Positions 25,279-36,160 of a DNA stretch of 64,000 nucleotides are shown here, one piece after another. The notes under the pieces are model-generated. The model did no database searches, was not told the DNA's origin, and saw nothing but the letters and a program-made list of their open reading frames with translations. Source of the DNA: Myxococcales bacterium (GTDB lineage: Bacteria > Myxococcota_A > Polyangia > Haliangiales > Haliangiaceae). Each line of letters begins with the position of its first letter. Positions within the stretch are counted from its first letter, which is position 1. Location: positions 44,680 through 108,679 of the forward strand of contig CANKMW010000018.1 in assembly GCA_947483555.1 (NCBI GenBank), read 5' to 3'. Both the position numbers and the translations under genes were made by a program.

Positions 25279-27180
25279 ATGGTGTTCTCTCGGCTCGGCC
25301 GCTCCCTTGCGGACGCCGATACGCGCTGGCGCTGGCTGGTGGTGCTCGCGATCAGCGCCATCGTGGCAGCGGCCACGTCCGCGTTCTTGATCGGCGAGGA
25401 CGGCCAGGACCGTCCGGTCGCGCGGCCGTACGCCGACGCGCCCTACTACTACGCCTGGGCGCCAACCCTGTTTCTCGATCACGACGTCGACTTCAGCGAC
25501 CAGTATCGCGAGACCAAGAACTGGTATCGGTTCGGGCCAACGCCCCGCCATCGCCCTGGCAACGTGTTCGGGGCCGGCCCGGCGCTGCTGTCGGCACCCG
25601 TGTTCTTGCCCGCCCACGCCACCGCCGTGGTCGCCGGCGAACGCCGTGACGGCTTCTCGACGATCGAGCAACTCGCCACCATGTGGCTGTCGGTGCTGCT
25701 GTCGGTGCTGGCGCTCGTCTTTCCGTACCGCGTCGCGGCGCGGCGGCTGAACGCACGCGGCGCCGGACTGGTCGCGGCGGCGCTCGTCTTCGCGGCCGGA
25801 CCGGTCGTCTACTACGCCGTCCGCCAGCCCGGCTACGCACACCCGTTCGCCACCTTCTTCGCGGCGTGGCTGGTCGATGCCTGGGACGCGTCGTTCGATC
25901 GCCCCCGCTCGGCCCGCACCTGGGCCGTACTCGGGGCCGCGTTCGGCCTGTCCGTGCTCGCACGCCCACAGCTCGCGACCTGGGCGTTGCTGTTCCTGTT
26001 CGCCGCCGCGGATGATCTACGCCGCTGCCGGCGCGGTCGTGATCGGCGCGCCGCGGCCATGGTCGGTCGCTGGGCGGTGGGGGCGCTGGTGGCGCTGGCC
26101 TGCGTCGCACCGCAACTGCTGGCCTGGAAGGCCCTCTACGGCAGCTACTACGTCGTCCCGCAGGGCGCGGGCTTCATGCGCTGGGACGCCCCGGCGTGGA
26201 CCGAGGTGCTGTGGTCGTCGCGCAACGGGCTCTTCCCGTGGGCGCCGCTGTACGCCGTCGCCGCGCTCGGTCTTGTCGCCGGCCTGTTCCGCGCCCCGCG
26301 ACTGTTCGGCGCGCTCCTGCTCGCCGTCGCCGCCCAGACGATCGTCAACGGCGCGGCGTGGGACTGGTGGGGCGGTGGCGCGTTCGGCGGCCGCCGCTTC
26401 GACTCGACCTACGTCGCCTTCGCGCTCGGTCTCGCCGTCGTGCTGGCGCCCGCGTTCGCGGCCATCCTCCGACTCGCGATCCCGGCCCGTACGACGGTTC
26501 GCGTCGTGGTGCGGATCGCCAGCGGCGTCGGCGGCGCCGCGGTGGTCGCGGCGACCGTCGCGCTGGCGCTCGCAAACTTGTGGATGTCGTCGCACTACGC
26601 CGCTCCGACCGCCCGCATCTGGGGCGGCGAGCCGGCGCCGAAGGTGATCCGGCAGAAGGTGCCGGGACGGCTCGGCCGCTTCGCCGCCGCCGCGTCGGCG
26701 CTCGCCACCTGGCCGGTGCGCGCACATTTCGCCTACGCCTACGATCGGGAACCGTGGGCGTACGACGAGGTGGTGGGCGTGCATTTTCTCGGCGAGACCT
26801 TCCCCGGCCTCAACAGCACGACGCCGCGGACGATCGAGAGCCGCACCATCGCCCAGGTGCCGGCCACGTTCCGCCGCGGCTTCGTGTCGCGTCCCGGCGG
26901 TACCTGGGTGCTACCGACCGGCCGCGGCCGGTTCTTCGTCGGTCTCAACCGCACCGGCGGCGTGGCGGTCGCGGTCTCGCTCTCCCACCCGCACGGCCCG
27001 GCCGCCGGCGAGATCATCGTGGCGTGGAACCGCCGCAACGCGACCCGCGCCCCGGCGAGCCAGGACAGCGCCCGGCTCGAGTTCACCACCCGCGACCTGG
27101 TGCGCGGTGTCAACGTGCTCGAGGTCGTCGCGCCGCCCGGGACCTTCGCGCACGGCCTCGAGCTCCGCGCCCTGCCCTGA
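25279..27180 (+). CDS. GT-C-fold membrane protein (glycosyltransferase 39/ArnT-like candidate)
   Basis: 633 residues. About ten to twelve hydrophobic helices (for example WRWLVVLAISAIVAAATSAF) and an early extracytoplasmic loop with acidic residues (FLDHDVDFSDQYRETKNW) typical of polyprenyl-phosphate sugar transferases of the GT-C type. Further loops: RPGNVFGAGPALLS and DWWGGGAFGGRRFDS. The last ~170 residues form a soluble, probably periplasmic beta-rich domain. Two other proteins in the window (28377-29963 and 53957-55474) share the layout. Start: ATG at 25279 with GAAGG 8 bases upstream; an in-frame start at 25015 would read through the repeat array. It ends 5 bases from the convergent Sel1 gene. 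Confidence 0.6.
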   Translation: MVFSRLGRSLADADTRWRWLVVLAISAIVAAATSAFLIGEDGQDRPVARPYADAPYYYAWAPTLFLDHDVDFSDQYRETKNWYRFGPTPRHRPGNVFGAGPALLSAPVFLPAHATAVVAGERRDGFSTIEQLATMWLSVLLSVLALVFPYRVAARRLNARGAGLVAAALVFAAGPVVYYAVRQPGYAHPFATFFAAWLVDAWDASFDRPRSARTWAVLGAAFGLSVLARPQLATWALLFLFAAADDLRRCRRGRDRRAAAMVGRWAVGALVALACVAPQLLAWKALYGSYYVVPQGAGFMRWDAPAWTEVLWSSRNGLFPWAPLYAVAALGLVAGLFRAPRLFGALLLAVAAQTIVNGAAWDWWGGGAFGGRRFDSTYVAFALGLAVVLAPAFAAILRLAIPARTTVRVVVRIASGVGGAAVVAATVALALANLWMSSHYAAPTARIWGGEPAPKVIRQKVPGRLGRFAAAASALATWPVRAHFAYAYDREPWAYDEVVGVHFLGETFPGLNSTTPRTIESRTIAQVPATFRRGFVSRPGGTWVLPTGRGRFFVGLNRTGGVAVAVSLSHPHGPAAGEIIVAWNRRNATRAPASQDSARLEFTTRDLVRGVNVLEVVAPPGTFAHGLELRALP

Positions 27181-27185
27181 CCTGC

Positions 27186-28058
27186 TCACGGCGCCGCATC
27201 GCGAACGGCGTCGGTCATGCCGGCGTCGCCGCTCGCCGGGCACGCCGCCTGCTCGCCGAGCGCGCACGCCTTTGCCGCCAGCTCGTCTGCCCGCTCGGCA
27301 TCCCGGGCCACACCCCGGCCATCGCGGTGGAGCTCGCCCAGCACCCGACACGCGAAGCCATCGTTGCGATCGCAGGCCCGGCCCAGCCAGACCGCCGCGG
27401 CCGCCGCGCCGGCCGGCACCCCTTCGCCACGCAGGTACGCGCCGCCGAGCAGCCGACAGCCGGCTGGATCGCCGCCCTCGCAGGCGCGCTGGTAGAGCCG
27501 CACCGCGGCGACCAGATCGCGAGGTACGCCGTCACCGGCGGCATGAACCTGCGCCGCGTTGGTGCAGGTCAGCACCAGCCCGTCGTCGCATGCCTTCACG
27601 AACACCGCGAGCGCCGCCACCGGATCCTTGGCGCCGCCGTCGCCGCGCACCAGGGTCAGCCCGAGGTTGCGGCAGCCGAGCAGGTTCTTGCCGTCGCAGG
27701 CCTTGCCGAACCAGCGCCGGGCCGCGATCGGATCAGGATCGGCACCGCCGTGTCCCTGCAGGAGCACCAGCCCGAGGTTGTTGCACGCCGCCGGGCTGCC
27801 CCGCTCGCAGGCCTGGCCGTACAACGTCAGCGCACGCCGCGGATCGGCAGCCACCCCGGTGCCCTCGGCATACATCACGCCCAGGTTGCGGCATGCCTCG
27901 GCGTCGCCCGCGGCGCACGCGGTGTCGAACGCGACCACCGCCTCGGCGGCGGTCGGCAACGCGCGCGGGCCAGCGTCGTGGCCGCCCCCGGCCGGCTTCT
28001 TCTTGCACGCCGGCGATATGGCGATCGCGACGACGAGCAAGGGCCACAGGGCTCTCAT
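27186..28058 (-). CDS. Sel1-repeat (TPR-like) lipoprotein
   Basis: 290 residues. Signal MRALWPLLVVAIAISPAC with a lipobox-like SPAC and Cys18 followed by three lysines. The rest is about six Sel1-like repeats with the pattern ALxLYGQACERGSPAACNNLG...GxG, each carrying two cysteines that form disulfides in Hcp-type proteins. These act as periplasmic or outer-membrane scaffolds for protein contacts. The C-terminal ~20 residues are Ala/Asp-rich. A hexamer-repeat array lies just upstream of its start. No -10/-35 is obvious; TAATCA lies ~10 bases before the ATG. Confidence 0.83.
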   Translation of the reverse strand: MRALWPLLVVAIAISPACKKKPAGGGHDAGPRALPTAAEAVVAFDTACAAGDAEACRNLGVMYAEGTGVAADPRRALTLYGQACERGSPAACNNLGLVLLQGHGGADPDPIAARRWFGKACDGKNLLGCRNLGLTLVRGDGGAKDPVAALAVFVKACDDGLVLTCTNAAQVHAAGDGVPRDLVAAVRLYQRACEGGDPAGCRLLGGAYLRGEGVPAGAAAAAVWLGRACDRNDGFACRVLGELHRDGRGVARDAERADELAAKACALGEQAACPASGDAGMTDAVRDAAP

Positions 28059-28109
28059 GACGCGCCCGTGATTAGCACACGCGGCAGGCCTCCGGGTCCT
28101 CCGGATCCC

Positions 28110-28364
28110 TCGGAGTCGGACTCGAAGTCGGAGTCGGTATCGGAGTCGGTATCGGAGTCGGTATCGGAGTCGGTATCGGAGTCGGTATCGGAGTCGGTGT
28201 CGGTATCGGAGTCGGTGTCGGAGTCGGTGTCGGAGTCGGTGTCGGAGTCGGTGTCGGTGTCGGTGTCGGTGTCGGAGTCGGTGTCGGAGTCGGTATCGGT
28301 ATCGGTATCGGTATCCGACGACCGGTACCGGTACCGGTACCGGTACCGGTACCGGTACCGGTAC
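28110..28364. repeat. Hexanucleotide arrays: 34 x TCGGNN then 7 x ACCGGT
   Basis: From 28110 to 28313 there are exactly 34 six-base units, almost all TCGGAG, TCGGTA or TCGGTG, often alternating. After seven non-repeat bases, seven perfect ACCGGT units run from 28321 to 28362. ACCGGT is its own reverse complement, so that part can extrude a cruciform. The arrays lie between the 3' end of a GT-C gene (28377) and the start of the Sel1 lipoprotein gene (28058), both on the minus strand. Confidence 0.95.
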
Positions 28365-28376
28365 GGATCTCCACCT

Positions 28377-29963
28377 CTATCTCATCTGACTCCTCACCGC
28401 CGGCGCCACCGTATGGACGTAGGCCTCGTCGGCGATCGGTCCGCCGCCGCGGAACCCGCCGTAGGCGACGACGATCGCCGCCGTCACCGCGATCGCGACG
28501 CCGGCGGCGAGCAGGCGCGGCCGCCACGGACCGCGGGGCCCGAGCAACACCGCCGCCCACACCGTTCCGACCAGCACGGCGTACGGCACCAGGCTCCATG
28601 CGCCGGGCAATCCGGCGATCATGCCCAGGTTGGGTGCCGCCAGCCCGTCGCCGAACAGCCGCAGCGTCACCTCGTAGAGCGGGTTGGTGAACTTCTCGGG
28701 GAAGTGCGGGAACGCCACGATGCTGGCGGCGTAGACAAACACCCCGACCCCACCGAGCCCGAGCGCCGCGCCGCGCAGCGCCGGCCAGCGCCCCACCGCG
28801 GCGAGCGTCACCGTGATCGGCGGCAAGAGGAACGGCAGCATCGCCGTGATGTAACGCGGGCCCAGCTGCCAGCCACCGCGCCAGAAGTTGATGCTCGAGA
28901 TGAACAGCAGGTAGATGACCGCCACCGCCGCGGTCACCAGCACGTGGTCGCGCTGGCCACGCCGCCACATCAGGAACCAGCCCGGCAGCGCGAGCAGGAG
29001 CGCGGGGCAGAACACGATCAGTCCATTGTCGGGGGCGACGGTCGAACCCGTGAACGCCGCCCAGCGCAGCTGGTCCATGCCCAGGAAGCCGCGCTGGTGG
29101 TTGTGGGCGAACACCTCCGACGCCGCGTAGCCGGTGCGCAACGGCGAGCCGAAGCAGGCGTCGTGATAGACGAGCAGCACCGCGATCGGCAGCGCGGCGC
29201 CGACGGCCGCCCACAGGAACGGCGCCGCGCCCCGTCGGGACTGGATCAGCCGTATGGTCGCCCACAGCGCGACCGGAACCGCGGCGAACACGGCCTGGTA
29301 GTCGACCAGCGGCGCCGCTCCGGCGAGCGCACCGGCGGCCAGCATCCAGCGCCCCGACCGCGCGCCGGTCGCCGCCGGCGCGCCGTCCTCGATCACCCGC
29401 ACCGTGATGATCCACGCCGCGCCCACGCACACCGCCGACAGCTGGTGCGAGATGAACAGCACCGAGTAGACGATCGCCATCGAGCCGAGCCCGTAGATCG
29501 CGATCGCCGCGCGGCGGGCACCTTCATCGGGCGTGAAGCGGCCCAGGAACCCCCACAGCAGCGCCAGGAACAGCAACGTCGGCACCACGCCGGTCCAGAT
29601 CCGGAACGTCCACACCATCTCGCCGAGCGTGGGCTCGCGCCCGGCCACGGCCTGGGTGACGCCGCGCAGCGCGACGTAGGCCGGCACGGCCAGCATCGAC
29701 GACCCGGGGGCCTTGTTCGAGTACTGATGACCACCGGCGGGTGACACGTCGGCGGTGCCACCCCAGCGCCGCACGCCGCGATCGATCGCGAACGTGCCGT
29801 GGTCGGCCATCGCCATCACCAGGTAGACCCGGGGCAGCTCGTTGGCGCTCCTGATGCTGGGGAAGTGCGGAAAGCCGTACCCGAACACCAGCGCCACCGC
29901 GATCGCCCACCACCGCCGGCCCAACCGCACGGCCAGGCGTGGCGCGGATTGCCGCGGCTCCAT
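28377..29963 (-). CDS. GT-C-fold membrane protein (paralogue of 53957-55474)
   Basis: 528 residues with ~11 hydrophobic helices. Loops diagnostic of this group: [20 protein letters not shown] with its Asp residues, [11 protein letters not shown], and later [11 protein letters not shown]. The same NKAPG/CDKAPG and GGWxxGPRY loops occur in the gene at 53957-55474, so the two are paralogues. Likely a membrane glycosyltransferase using a lipid-linked sugar; donor and acceptor unknown. Start: ATG 29963 (a GTG six bases earlier is possible). It is divergent from the GT2 gene, which may make the polyprenyl-phosphate sugar it uses. Confidence 0.62.
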   Translation of the reverse strand: MEPRQSAPRLAVRLGRRWWAIAVALVFGYGFPHFPSIRSANELPRVYLVMAMADHGTFAIDRGVRRWGGTADVSPAGGHQYSNKAPGSSMLAVPAYVALRGVTQAVAGREPTLGEMVWTFRIWTGVVPTLLFLALLWGFLGRFTPDEGARRAAIAIYGLGSMAIVYSVLFISHQLSAVCVGAAWIITVRVIEDGAPAATGARSGRWMLAAGALAGAAPLVDYQAVFAAVPVALWATIRLIQSRRGAAPFLWAAVGAALPIAVLLVYHDACFGSPLRTGYAASEVFAHNHQRGFLGMDQLRWAAFTGSTVAPDNGLIVFCPALLLALPGWFLMWRRGQRDHVLVTAAVAVIYLLFISSINFWRGGWQLGPRYITAMLPFLLPPITVTLAAVGRWPALRGAALGLGGVGVFVYAASIVAFPHFPEKFTNPLYEVTLRLFGDGLAAPNLGMIAGLPGAWSLVPYAVLVGTVWAAVLLGPRGPWRPRLLAAGVAIAVTAAIVVAYGGFRGGGPIADEAYVHTVAPAVRSQMR

Positions 29964-30006
29964 CGCCACCGCATACCACGGCGGATATGGTAAACGCGCC
30001 AGACGG

Positions 30007-30704
<698 letters not shown>

Positions 30705-30708
<4 letters not shown>

Positions 30709-33548
30709 ACCGCCGCGGTTCGCTGCGGCGCGCGCTCGCCGGCGATCTCCGGGCCGGCGTCGCGGCGTCCGGCGGCGGCGCGATCGCGCTCGCCGGCGTC
30801 GAGTGGATCGCGACCATGCGCGCCCACACCGGTCCCATCCACGTCGAGGCGGCGGCGCGCCTGCTGCTGCTCGACGCCACGCTGGTCGCGATGCTGTGGC
30901 TGGCGGTCCTGCCGCTGTGCGCCGCGGCCGCGGTGATGCCGCGCCTGGTCCACGCGCTCGGCCACGGCCGGGTCGCCGCCACCGCCCGGCCGCCGACGTC
31001 GCGCGCGCCGTCGCGGTGGTCAGCGGCCGCCGCACCATCGCTGCTCGCCGGCGGCATCGCGATGGTGGCGTACGGCATCGTGGTGACCTGGACCGGCGCT
31101 CGCATGTTCGTGCGCTTCAACGAACCGGTCCTGTTCGCGCTCCTGCTCGCCGTCCTGGCGATGTTCACGCTGGCCGCAGCCTGGATCCTGGTGCGAGCTG
31201 GCGGTGCCGCGCTCGAGCGCGCGCGCGCCGCCCTGGCCGGTCGCTGGCCGCGGGCGGTGCCCTGGACGCCGCTCGGATCGCCGTGGCTGGCGCTGGTGGT
31301 CGGGCTAGCGCTGATCGCCACCGCCCTGATCGTCACCGGCCGCTACCACGCCCACCTGCGTCCGGTGTGGCCGTGGCGACGACTGCTGTCCGTGGTCGCG
31401 TTTGCGGCCGGCGCCGGCCTGCAGCTCGAGCTCGCGGCCCGCTGGCCGGCCCGCCACCGCCGCCGTCGACGGATCGGGGTCGCCGCCGCGCTGCCGGCGC
31501 TGGTGCTGGTGCCGCTCACCCTGGTCCGCTGCGGCGGAGATCCCGAGGTGAAGTACCTGGCGGTGACCGCGTCGCCGACGCTGGCCACCGCGATCGAGCT
31601 GGTGCGCACCGCCAACGACCTCGACGGCGACGGCTTCGGCTCGCTGCTCGGCGAGAACGACTGCGCGCCGCGGACCCGCAGCATCCGACCCGGCGCGCGC
31701 GACCTGCCCGACAACGGCATCGACGAGAACTGCGACGGTCGCGACTTCTCGATGCGCGATCTGGTGGTCCCGGCCGGCCCCGCCATGCCGGTGCCGGTGG
31801 CGTTCCAGAAGCCGTGGAACGTCCTGTTCGTCACCATCGACACCGTGCGCTACGACTACACCAGCTTCGGCGGTCGCAAGACCGGGCCCAAGCAGCGGGA
31901 CACCACGCCCCGCCTCGCCGAGCTGGTCAGCCGGGCGACGTCGTTCAACTTCGCGCAGGCGCCGTCGGCGGGCACGATGGCGTCGGTGCCCGCCATCGTG
32001 ACCAGCAAGTTCTTCCACTCCGGCATCGGGCTCGACGAGAAGAACATCAAGCCCGGCATGCCGCCGCGGCTCAAGCGCGACAACACGACCGTGGCCGAGG
32101 TCATGAAGCGCGGCGGCTACGCCACCGGCGCCATCCTCACCCACGAGTACTTCAACGACTGGGGCCTCGAGCAGGGCTTCGACGACTACGACAACGAGAT
32201 CGGCAAGACCCACGACGCCAACCGGATCAGCGCCAACCGGGTCACCGATCGCGCCCTGGCCTGGATCGCTCGCCACCCGCACGGCAAGTGGTTCCTGTGG
32301 ACGCACTACCTCGACCCCCACGCCCACTACGTCCCGCATCCCGGCGAGAAGTCGTGGGGCGATGGACCGGAAGATCTGTACGACGGCGAGCTGCACTTCA
32401 CCGACCAGCAGCTCGGCCGGCTGCTCGACGAGCTGGTCCGCCTGCCGGGCGGCGATCGCACCATCGTCGTCATCACCAGCGATCACGGCGACGCCTTCGG
32501 CGAGCACGGCTTCTCCGGTCACGCGATCGCGCTCTCGAAAGAGCTGATCCACGTCCCGCTCGTCATCTACGTGCCCGACAACCCGCCGCGCGAGGTCGGG
32601 GGCGCGGTCTCCAACCTCGACGCCCTGCCGACCGTCGCCGCGCTGTGCGGGATCGATGTCAGCGACCTGTCGTTCGAGGGCAAGAGCCTGGTGCCCCAGA
32701 TCTTCTTCGGCAAGGAGGAGCCGGCGCGCGCGGTGTTCGCCGAGACCAACTACCCGCACCCGCTGCGGGCCGCGGTGACCACGCAGTGGAAGCTGATCTT
32801 CAACCTCAAGGGTAACTTCCACGAGCTCTACGACCTCGAGAAGGATCCGCTCGAGAAGGTGAACGTGGCGTCGCGCGACAAGGTGGGGATGGAGCTGATG
32901 CGACCCATCCTCGACGCCTGGCTCGAGCGCGTCGTGTTCGCGCGCGACCCGTCGATGAGCCAGGCGGCCATGCGGATGAGCAAGGTGCTGGTGGCCGGAC
33001 CGCCGACGCCGCAGCATCCGACCACCGGGCTGACCCTCGACGACGGAGCCATCGAGGTGCTGGGCTTCGACGCGCCGCCGATCGTGGCCGGTGGCAAGCC
33101 CGCGATCGCGATCTACATGCGGGCCGTCCGGCGGCCGAAACGCGCGCTCAAGTTCGGCGCCGTGCTGTGGGCGGTGCCGACCGCCGCCGGCGGTGCGTCG
33201 ACCCTGGGCGGCGAGCAAGCGCGGTCGCTGGTCCGCATCACGCTCGACGGCCTGCTACCGAGTGATCGCTGGAAGCCGGGCGAGTACCTCCGCGAGGAGC
33301 TGACGATCGTCATGCCGACGGCGTGGTCGCTGCCGTTCGCCGCCGTCGGGCTGATCGCCAGCGGCTCCGACGGCTCGGCGGGGTGGAACCCGGACGCGCC
33401 CCATCCCGGCGACGACCGGTCGGTCGCCTTGCTGGGCGTGGTCGCGGTGCTCGGCGCCGGACCACCGCCGGTGCCAGCACCGCCGCCGGTTCCGCTGCCG
33501 GTCCTGAGCCCGGAGCTGCTGGCTCCCAAGTCCCCGAAATCTGATTGA
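30705..33548 (+). CDS. Large membrane sulfatase-like protein with MopE-like calcium motif
   Basis: 947 residues. Six or so N-terminal helices (to ~290), then a MopE-type metal motif ([32 protein letters not shown]), then a sulfatase/phosphoethanolamine-transferase fold: [57 protein letters not shown]. The expected CxPxR formylglycine site is absent; the position reads [15 protein letters not shown], with Ser/Thr as possible nucleophile, so a phosphotransferase or phosphatase role is as likely as sulfatase. A ~200-residue C-terminal domain ends in a Pro-rich tail. ATGA overlap with the GT2 gene. Likely acts on envelope glycans from the periplasmic side. Confidence 0.75.
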
Positions 33549-33609
33549 TCGGCCCCGCGTGATCGCCGGGCGGGCGGTCGTGGGGATGTTTGCAACCGGC
33601 CGCGCGTAC

Positions 33610-33615
33610 TAGGAT
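33610..33615 (+). promoter_or_regulatory. Putative -10 box of spike-protein gene
   Basis: TAGGAT (overlapping TACTAG) ends 6 bases before the ATG at 33622; no Shine-Dalgarno. Confidence 0.4.
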
Positions 33616-33621
33616 TGCGCC

Positions 33622-34359
33622 ATGATCACCGACCTCGCCAGCTTCTTCTTCCAGCAGGCCCGCGTCGCCGAGGAAGAGGCCGGCCGCATCTACGATGCGG
33701 TGATCGGCATCGTCACCGACATCAAGGACGAGGCCAAGCTGTGCCGGGTCAAGGTCAAGATCCCCAGCATGCCCATCACCGACAACACGTGGTGGTGCAC
33801 CTGGACCTCGATCGGCGCCGGCAAGGATCGGGGCTGGTTCAGCATTCCCGAGGTCGATGACGAGGTGCTGCTCATGTTCGAGCACGGCGACATCGGACGT
33901 CCCATCATCATCGGCGCGCTGTGGAACGGCAAGGACAAGCCACCCCACAACAACAGCGACGGCAAGAACATGATCCGCATGTTCAAGTCGAAGACCGGCA
34001 ACAAGGTCACCCTCGATGACGACAAGGGCACCATCACGATCGAGGACGGCGGCGGCAAGGGCATCCTGACCATCTCGAAGGACAACAAGGTCAACTTCGA
34101 GGCCAAGGAAGGCGACGCCTGCTATCAGGCCAAGGACGACGTCATCATCCTCGCCGGCGAGATCTCCATCAAGTCGAGCGACAGCACCGACATCAAGGCC
34201 GGGTCGTCGGGCGGCAAGCACTCCGCCGCCAGCATCAAGATGACGGCCTCGGGCACGCTCAACCTGAAGGCGTCCCAGACCGACCTCAACAGCGGCGGCG
34301 CGTCCGATGCGGCCAAGGCGTCGGGCACGGTCTCCACGGTCCCCGACCCGATGAAGTAG
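33622..34359 (+). CDS. Phage baseplate assembly protein V / VgrG-like spike protein (orphan)
   Basis: 245 residues. After a short helix, residues ~25-105 form the OB-fold of gpV/gp5/Afp8 spikes: AVIGIVTDIKDEAKLCRVKV, WFSIPEVDDEVLLMFEHGD, then the signature RPIIIGALWNGKDKPPHNN. The C-terminal half has a triple-beta-helix-like pattern (SKTGNKVTLDDDKGTITIED, repeated strands of ~8 residues). The spike sits at the tip of contractile injection devices and carries effectors. No tube, sheath, baseplate or ATPase gene is near, so the apparatus must be elsewhere or this is a domesticated spike. The same window holds a DUF4157 protein, typical cargo of such systems. The Lys/Asp-rich composition differs from the Arg/Ala-rich neighbours. 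Confidence 0.82.
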   Translation: MITDLASFFFQQARVAEEEAGRIYDAVIGIVTDIKDEAKLCRVKVKIPSMPITDNTWWCTWTSIGAGKDRGWFSIPEVDDEVLLMFEHGDIGRPIIIGALWNGKDKPPHNNSDGKNMIRMFKSKTGNKVTLDDDKGTITIEDGGGKGILTISKDNKVNFEAKEGDACYQAKDDVIILAGEISIKSSDSTDIKAGSSGGKHSAASIKMTASGTLNLKASQTDLNSGGASDAAKASGTVSTVPDPMK

Positions 34360-34364
34360 CGGGC

Positions 34365-34381
34365 TGGCGCTCGCGGCGCCA
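34365..34381. terminator. Candidate hairpin between convergent genes
   Basis: TGGCGC-TCGCG-GCGCCA is a perfect 6-bp stem with a 5-base loop between the convergent spike and VanW genes. No T tract. Confidence 0.35.
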
Positions 34382-34399
34382 CCCACGACGACGCCTCGA

Positions 34400-35785
34400 C
34401 TACTGGGCGACGCGGCCGCGGCCGTCCTTGGGCGGCTTCGGTCCGTGCGGCTCCTTGACCTCGGGCACCTTGGCGTCCGGTGACTCGTTGGTGCCGCGGC
34501 GCAGGTACTCGGTCACCGGCTTGTAGGTGACCTTCCACTTGTCGGTGTGGTCCAGCTTGCCGCCCTTGTAGAACTTGCGGAACCGCAACAGCGTGTAGCC
34601 GTTGAAGCCCATCTGGTCGTGGACCTCGCTGCCCCACGCCAGCTCGTCGTCGAGGCGTTCCTCGGTCTCGAACGGCATCTCCTCGAGGATGTCGCGTTCG
34701 AACGCGACCTCGTCCCACGGCCGCTTGCGCCCCAGGATCTCGACCACCGCCTCGCCGCGCGCCACCCGGTAGTGGACCACCACCGGGAAGTCGTACGGGT
34801 TGTTCATCTTCAGATCGGTGTTCGGGTAGACCACCGTGGCGTCGAGGCCCATCGGCACGTACGTGCTCGGGCGCGAGTGGTTGGTGGTCTTGATGATGTC
34901 GATCCCGGCGAAGAACGAGGCCCCGAACAGGGTCGTCGAGATCTGGCACGTGCCGCCGGCCAGGCCGTCGACCAGCTCGCCGGCCGTGATCACGTGCGCG
35001 ATCTTGTAGCCCTCCTTCTCGGTGCGGTCGCCGACCACGTCGTTGAAGGAGAACTCGACGCCCGGCTTCATCACGAAGCCGTTGAGCTTCGAGGCCGCCA
35101 GCTTGAGGTTGAAGTTGCGATCCTTGTCGCCGACCGGAAAGCGGGTGGTGAAGGTCCCCAGCACGCTCGATATGTCGTCGATGCCGAGCCCGGCGCGGGT
35201 GACGCGGGCCGGCAACTCGACGACCGGCAACTCGACCTCGGTGGTGCCGGTGCGCGCGGCGGCCTCGATGCGATCGAGCGCCGCGTAGACATCGACGGCC
35301 AGGCCGGGACGGTCATCGTGGATGGCGCGGGCCTCGAGATCGAGGCGGGCGTCGACGGCGGCGCGATCGATCGTGGCCTTGAGGTGATCGAGGGCCTCGA
35401 GGGCGCGGGCGCGGTCGAGGCGAACCGGCAGCGCGCCGCTGGCGCCGAGCGTGGCGACCGCGTCGCCGCTACCGCCGGCCTTGCGGACCGCGTGCCGCAG
35501 CTCGGTCGGGTCGACCACGACCCCGAGCTCGGACCAGCGCATGGTGCGAACCTGGCCGCCGGCCTTGACCGTCATGGTCTGGCCAAGCGCGGTCTCCATC
35601 GCGGCCGCCAGCGCGGCGTCGTCGCCGGATGGCGCCTCGCCGACCGCGACCGGCCGCACCGCCCGCTGTCCCGTGCTGACGACGTAGCCACCGACCAGGG
35701 CACCCGAGGTCGCGAACAGGGTGGCCGCGAGCCCGAGGTAGATCGATCCGCGGTGCCGCTCAGCACGATCACGACGTGATGGCAT
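34400..35785 (-). CDS. VanW-family protein with peptidoglycan-binding-like domain
   Basis: 461 residues. N-terminal membrane anchor (SIYLGLAATLFATSGALVGG), then a PG_binding_4-like domain (~60-220; MRWSELGVVVDPTEL) and a VanW domain (~235-360): FNLKLAASKLNGFVMKPGVEFSFN and AGGTCQISTTLFGASFFAG, then SRPSTYVPMGLDATVVYPN. Proteins of this type act on or at peptidoglycan in the periplasm; the biochemical role of VanW is not settled. A ~100-residue charged C-terminal region follows. Start: ATG 35785, which opens into the Arg-rich n-region and has AAGAGG 5 bases upstream; an upstream in-frame start at 35893 is less likely. Confidence 0.83.
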   Translation of the reverse strand: MPSRRDRAERHRGSIYLGLAATLFATSGALVGGYVVSTGQRAVRPVAVGEAPSGDDAALAAAMETALGQTMTVKAGGQVRTMRWSELGVVVDPTELRHAVRKAGGSGDAVATLGASGALPVRLDRARALEALDHLKATIDRAAVDARLDLEARAIHDDRPGLAVDVYAALDRIEAAARTGTTEVELPVVELPARVTRAGLGIDDISSVLGTFTTRFPVGDKDRNFNLKLAASKLNGFVMKPGVEFSFNDVVGDRTEKEGYKIAHVITAGELVDGLAGGTCQISTTLFGASFFAGIDIIKTTNHSRPSTYVPMGLDATVVYPNTDLKMNNPYDFPVVVHYRVARGEAVVEILGRKRPWDEVAFERDILEEMPFETEERLDDELAWGSEVHDQMGFNGYTLLRFRKFYKGGKLDHTDKWKVTYKPVTEYLRRGTNESPDAKVPEVKEPHGPKPPKDGRGRVAQ

Positions 35786-35955
35786 CAGGTCCTCTTTACC
35801 ATGGTACGGCGGCATGGTCGCATTCCTGCCTGAGTTGCATGGCGCGGGCCACCGCAACCCCGCACCCACGGCGGTCTGTGTCCATGGCGACACGGCGGGT
35901 GCGTCAGCACGCCCACGTTTGACAGCGCGGCCCCCATGAGGCAGCTTGCTGATCG

Positions 35956-36144
35956 ATGGGCTCCCTGGTGCAACGAAACAAGTCGGTGGCCAGGCGCAAG
36001 GGCACGGTGGCCGCGGCGGCAGGGGTGGGCGCCGGACTGCTGGTGGTGCTCAACCCGATCGTCGGGGTGATCGGCCTGGCCGGCGCGGCCTATCTGGGCT
36101 GGGACTGGTTGTCGTTCCGCATCAAGAACGGCCTGCGCTTCTAG
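35956..36144 (+). CDS. Small membrane protein, unknown
   Basis: 62 residues: a basic N-terminus ([12 protein letters not shown]), two hydrophobic stretches ([14 protein letters not shown] and [17 protein letters not shown]) and a basic end (RIKNGLRF). It looks like a one- or two-pass inner-membrane miniprotein. It lies 16 bases before the Ser/Thr kinase gene on the same strand. The ~170 bases between it and the VanW start hold nothing else that I can support. Confidence 0.5.
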   Translation: MGSLVQRNKSVARRKGTVAAAAGVGAGLLVVLNPIVGVIGLAGAAYLGWDWLSFRIKNGLRF

Positions 36145-36148
36145 CGGT

Positions 36149-36154
36149 TACTAT
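36149..36154 (+). promoter_or_regulatory. Putative -10 box of Ser/Thr kinase gene
   Basis: TACTAT ends 6 bases before the GTG start at 36161, so the predicted transcript begins at the start codon. Confidence 0.45.
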
Positions 36155-36160
36155 CGGCGC

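Noticed and set aside
28072..29430. Minus-strand frame with Thr-Pro and Gly-Thr repeats over the hexamer array
   Set aside because: The repeats come from the array itself and the upstream part is out of frame with the GT-C protein; no start or ribosome signal.
26196..29744. A 1182-residue plus-strand open frame running through the Sel1 gene, the hexamer array and a GT-C gene
   Set aside because: It translates the hexamer array as SESVSESV and the rest as Arg-rich noise, and is antisense to two credible genes.
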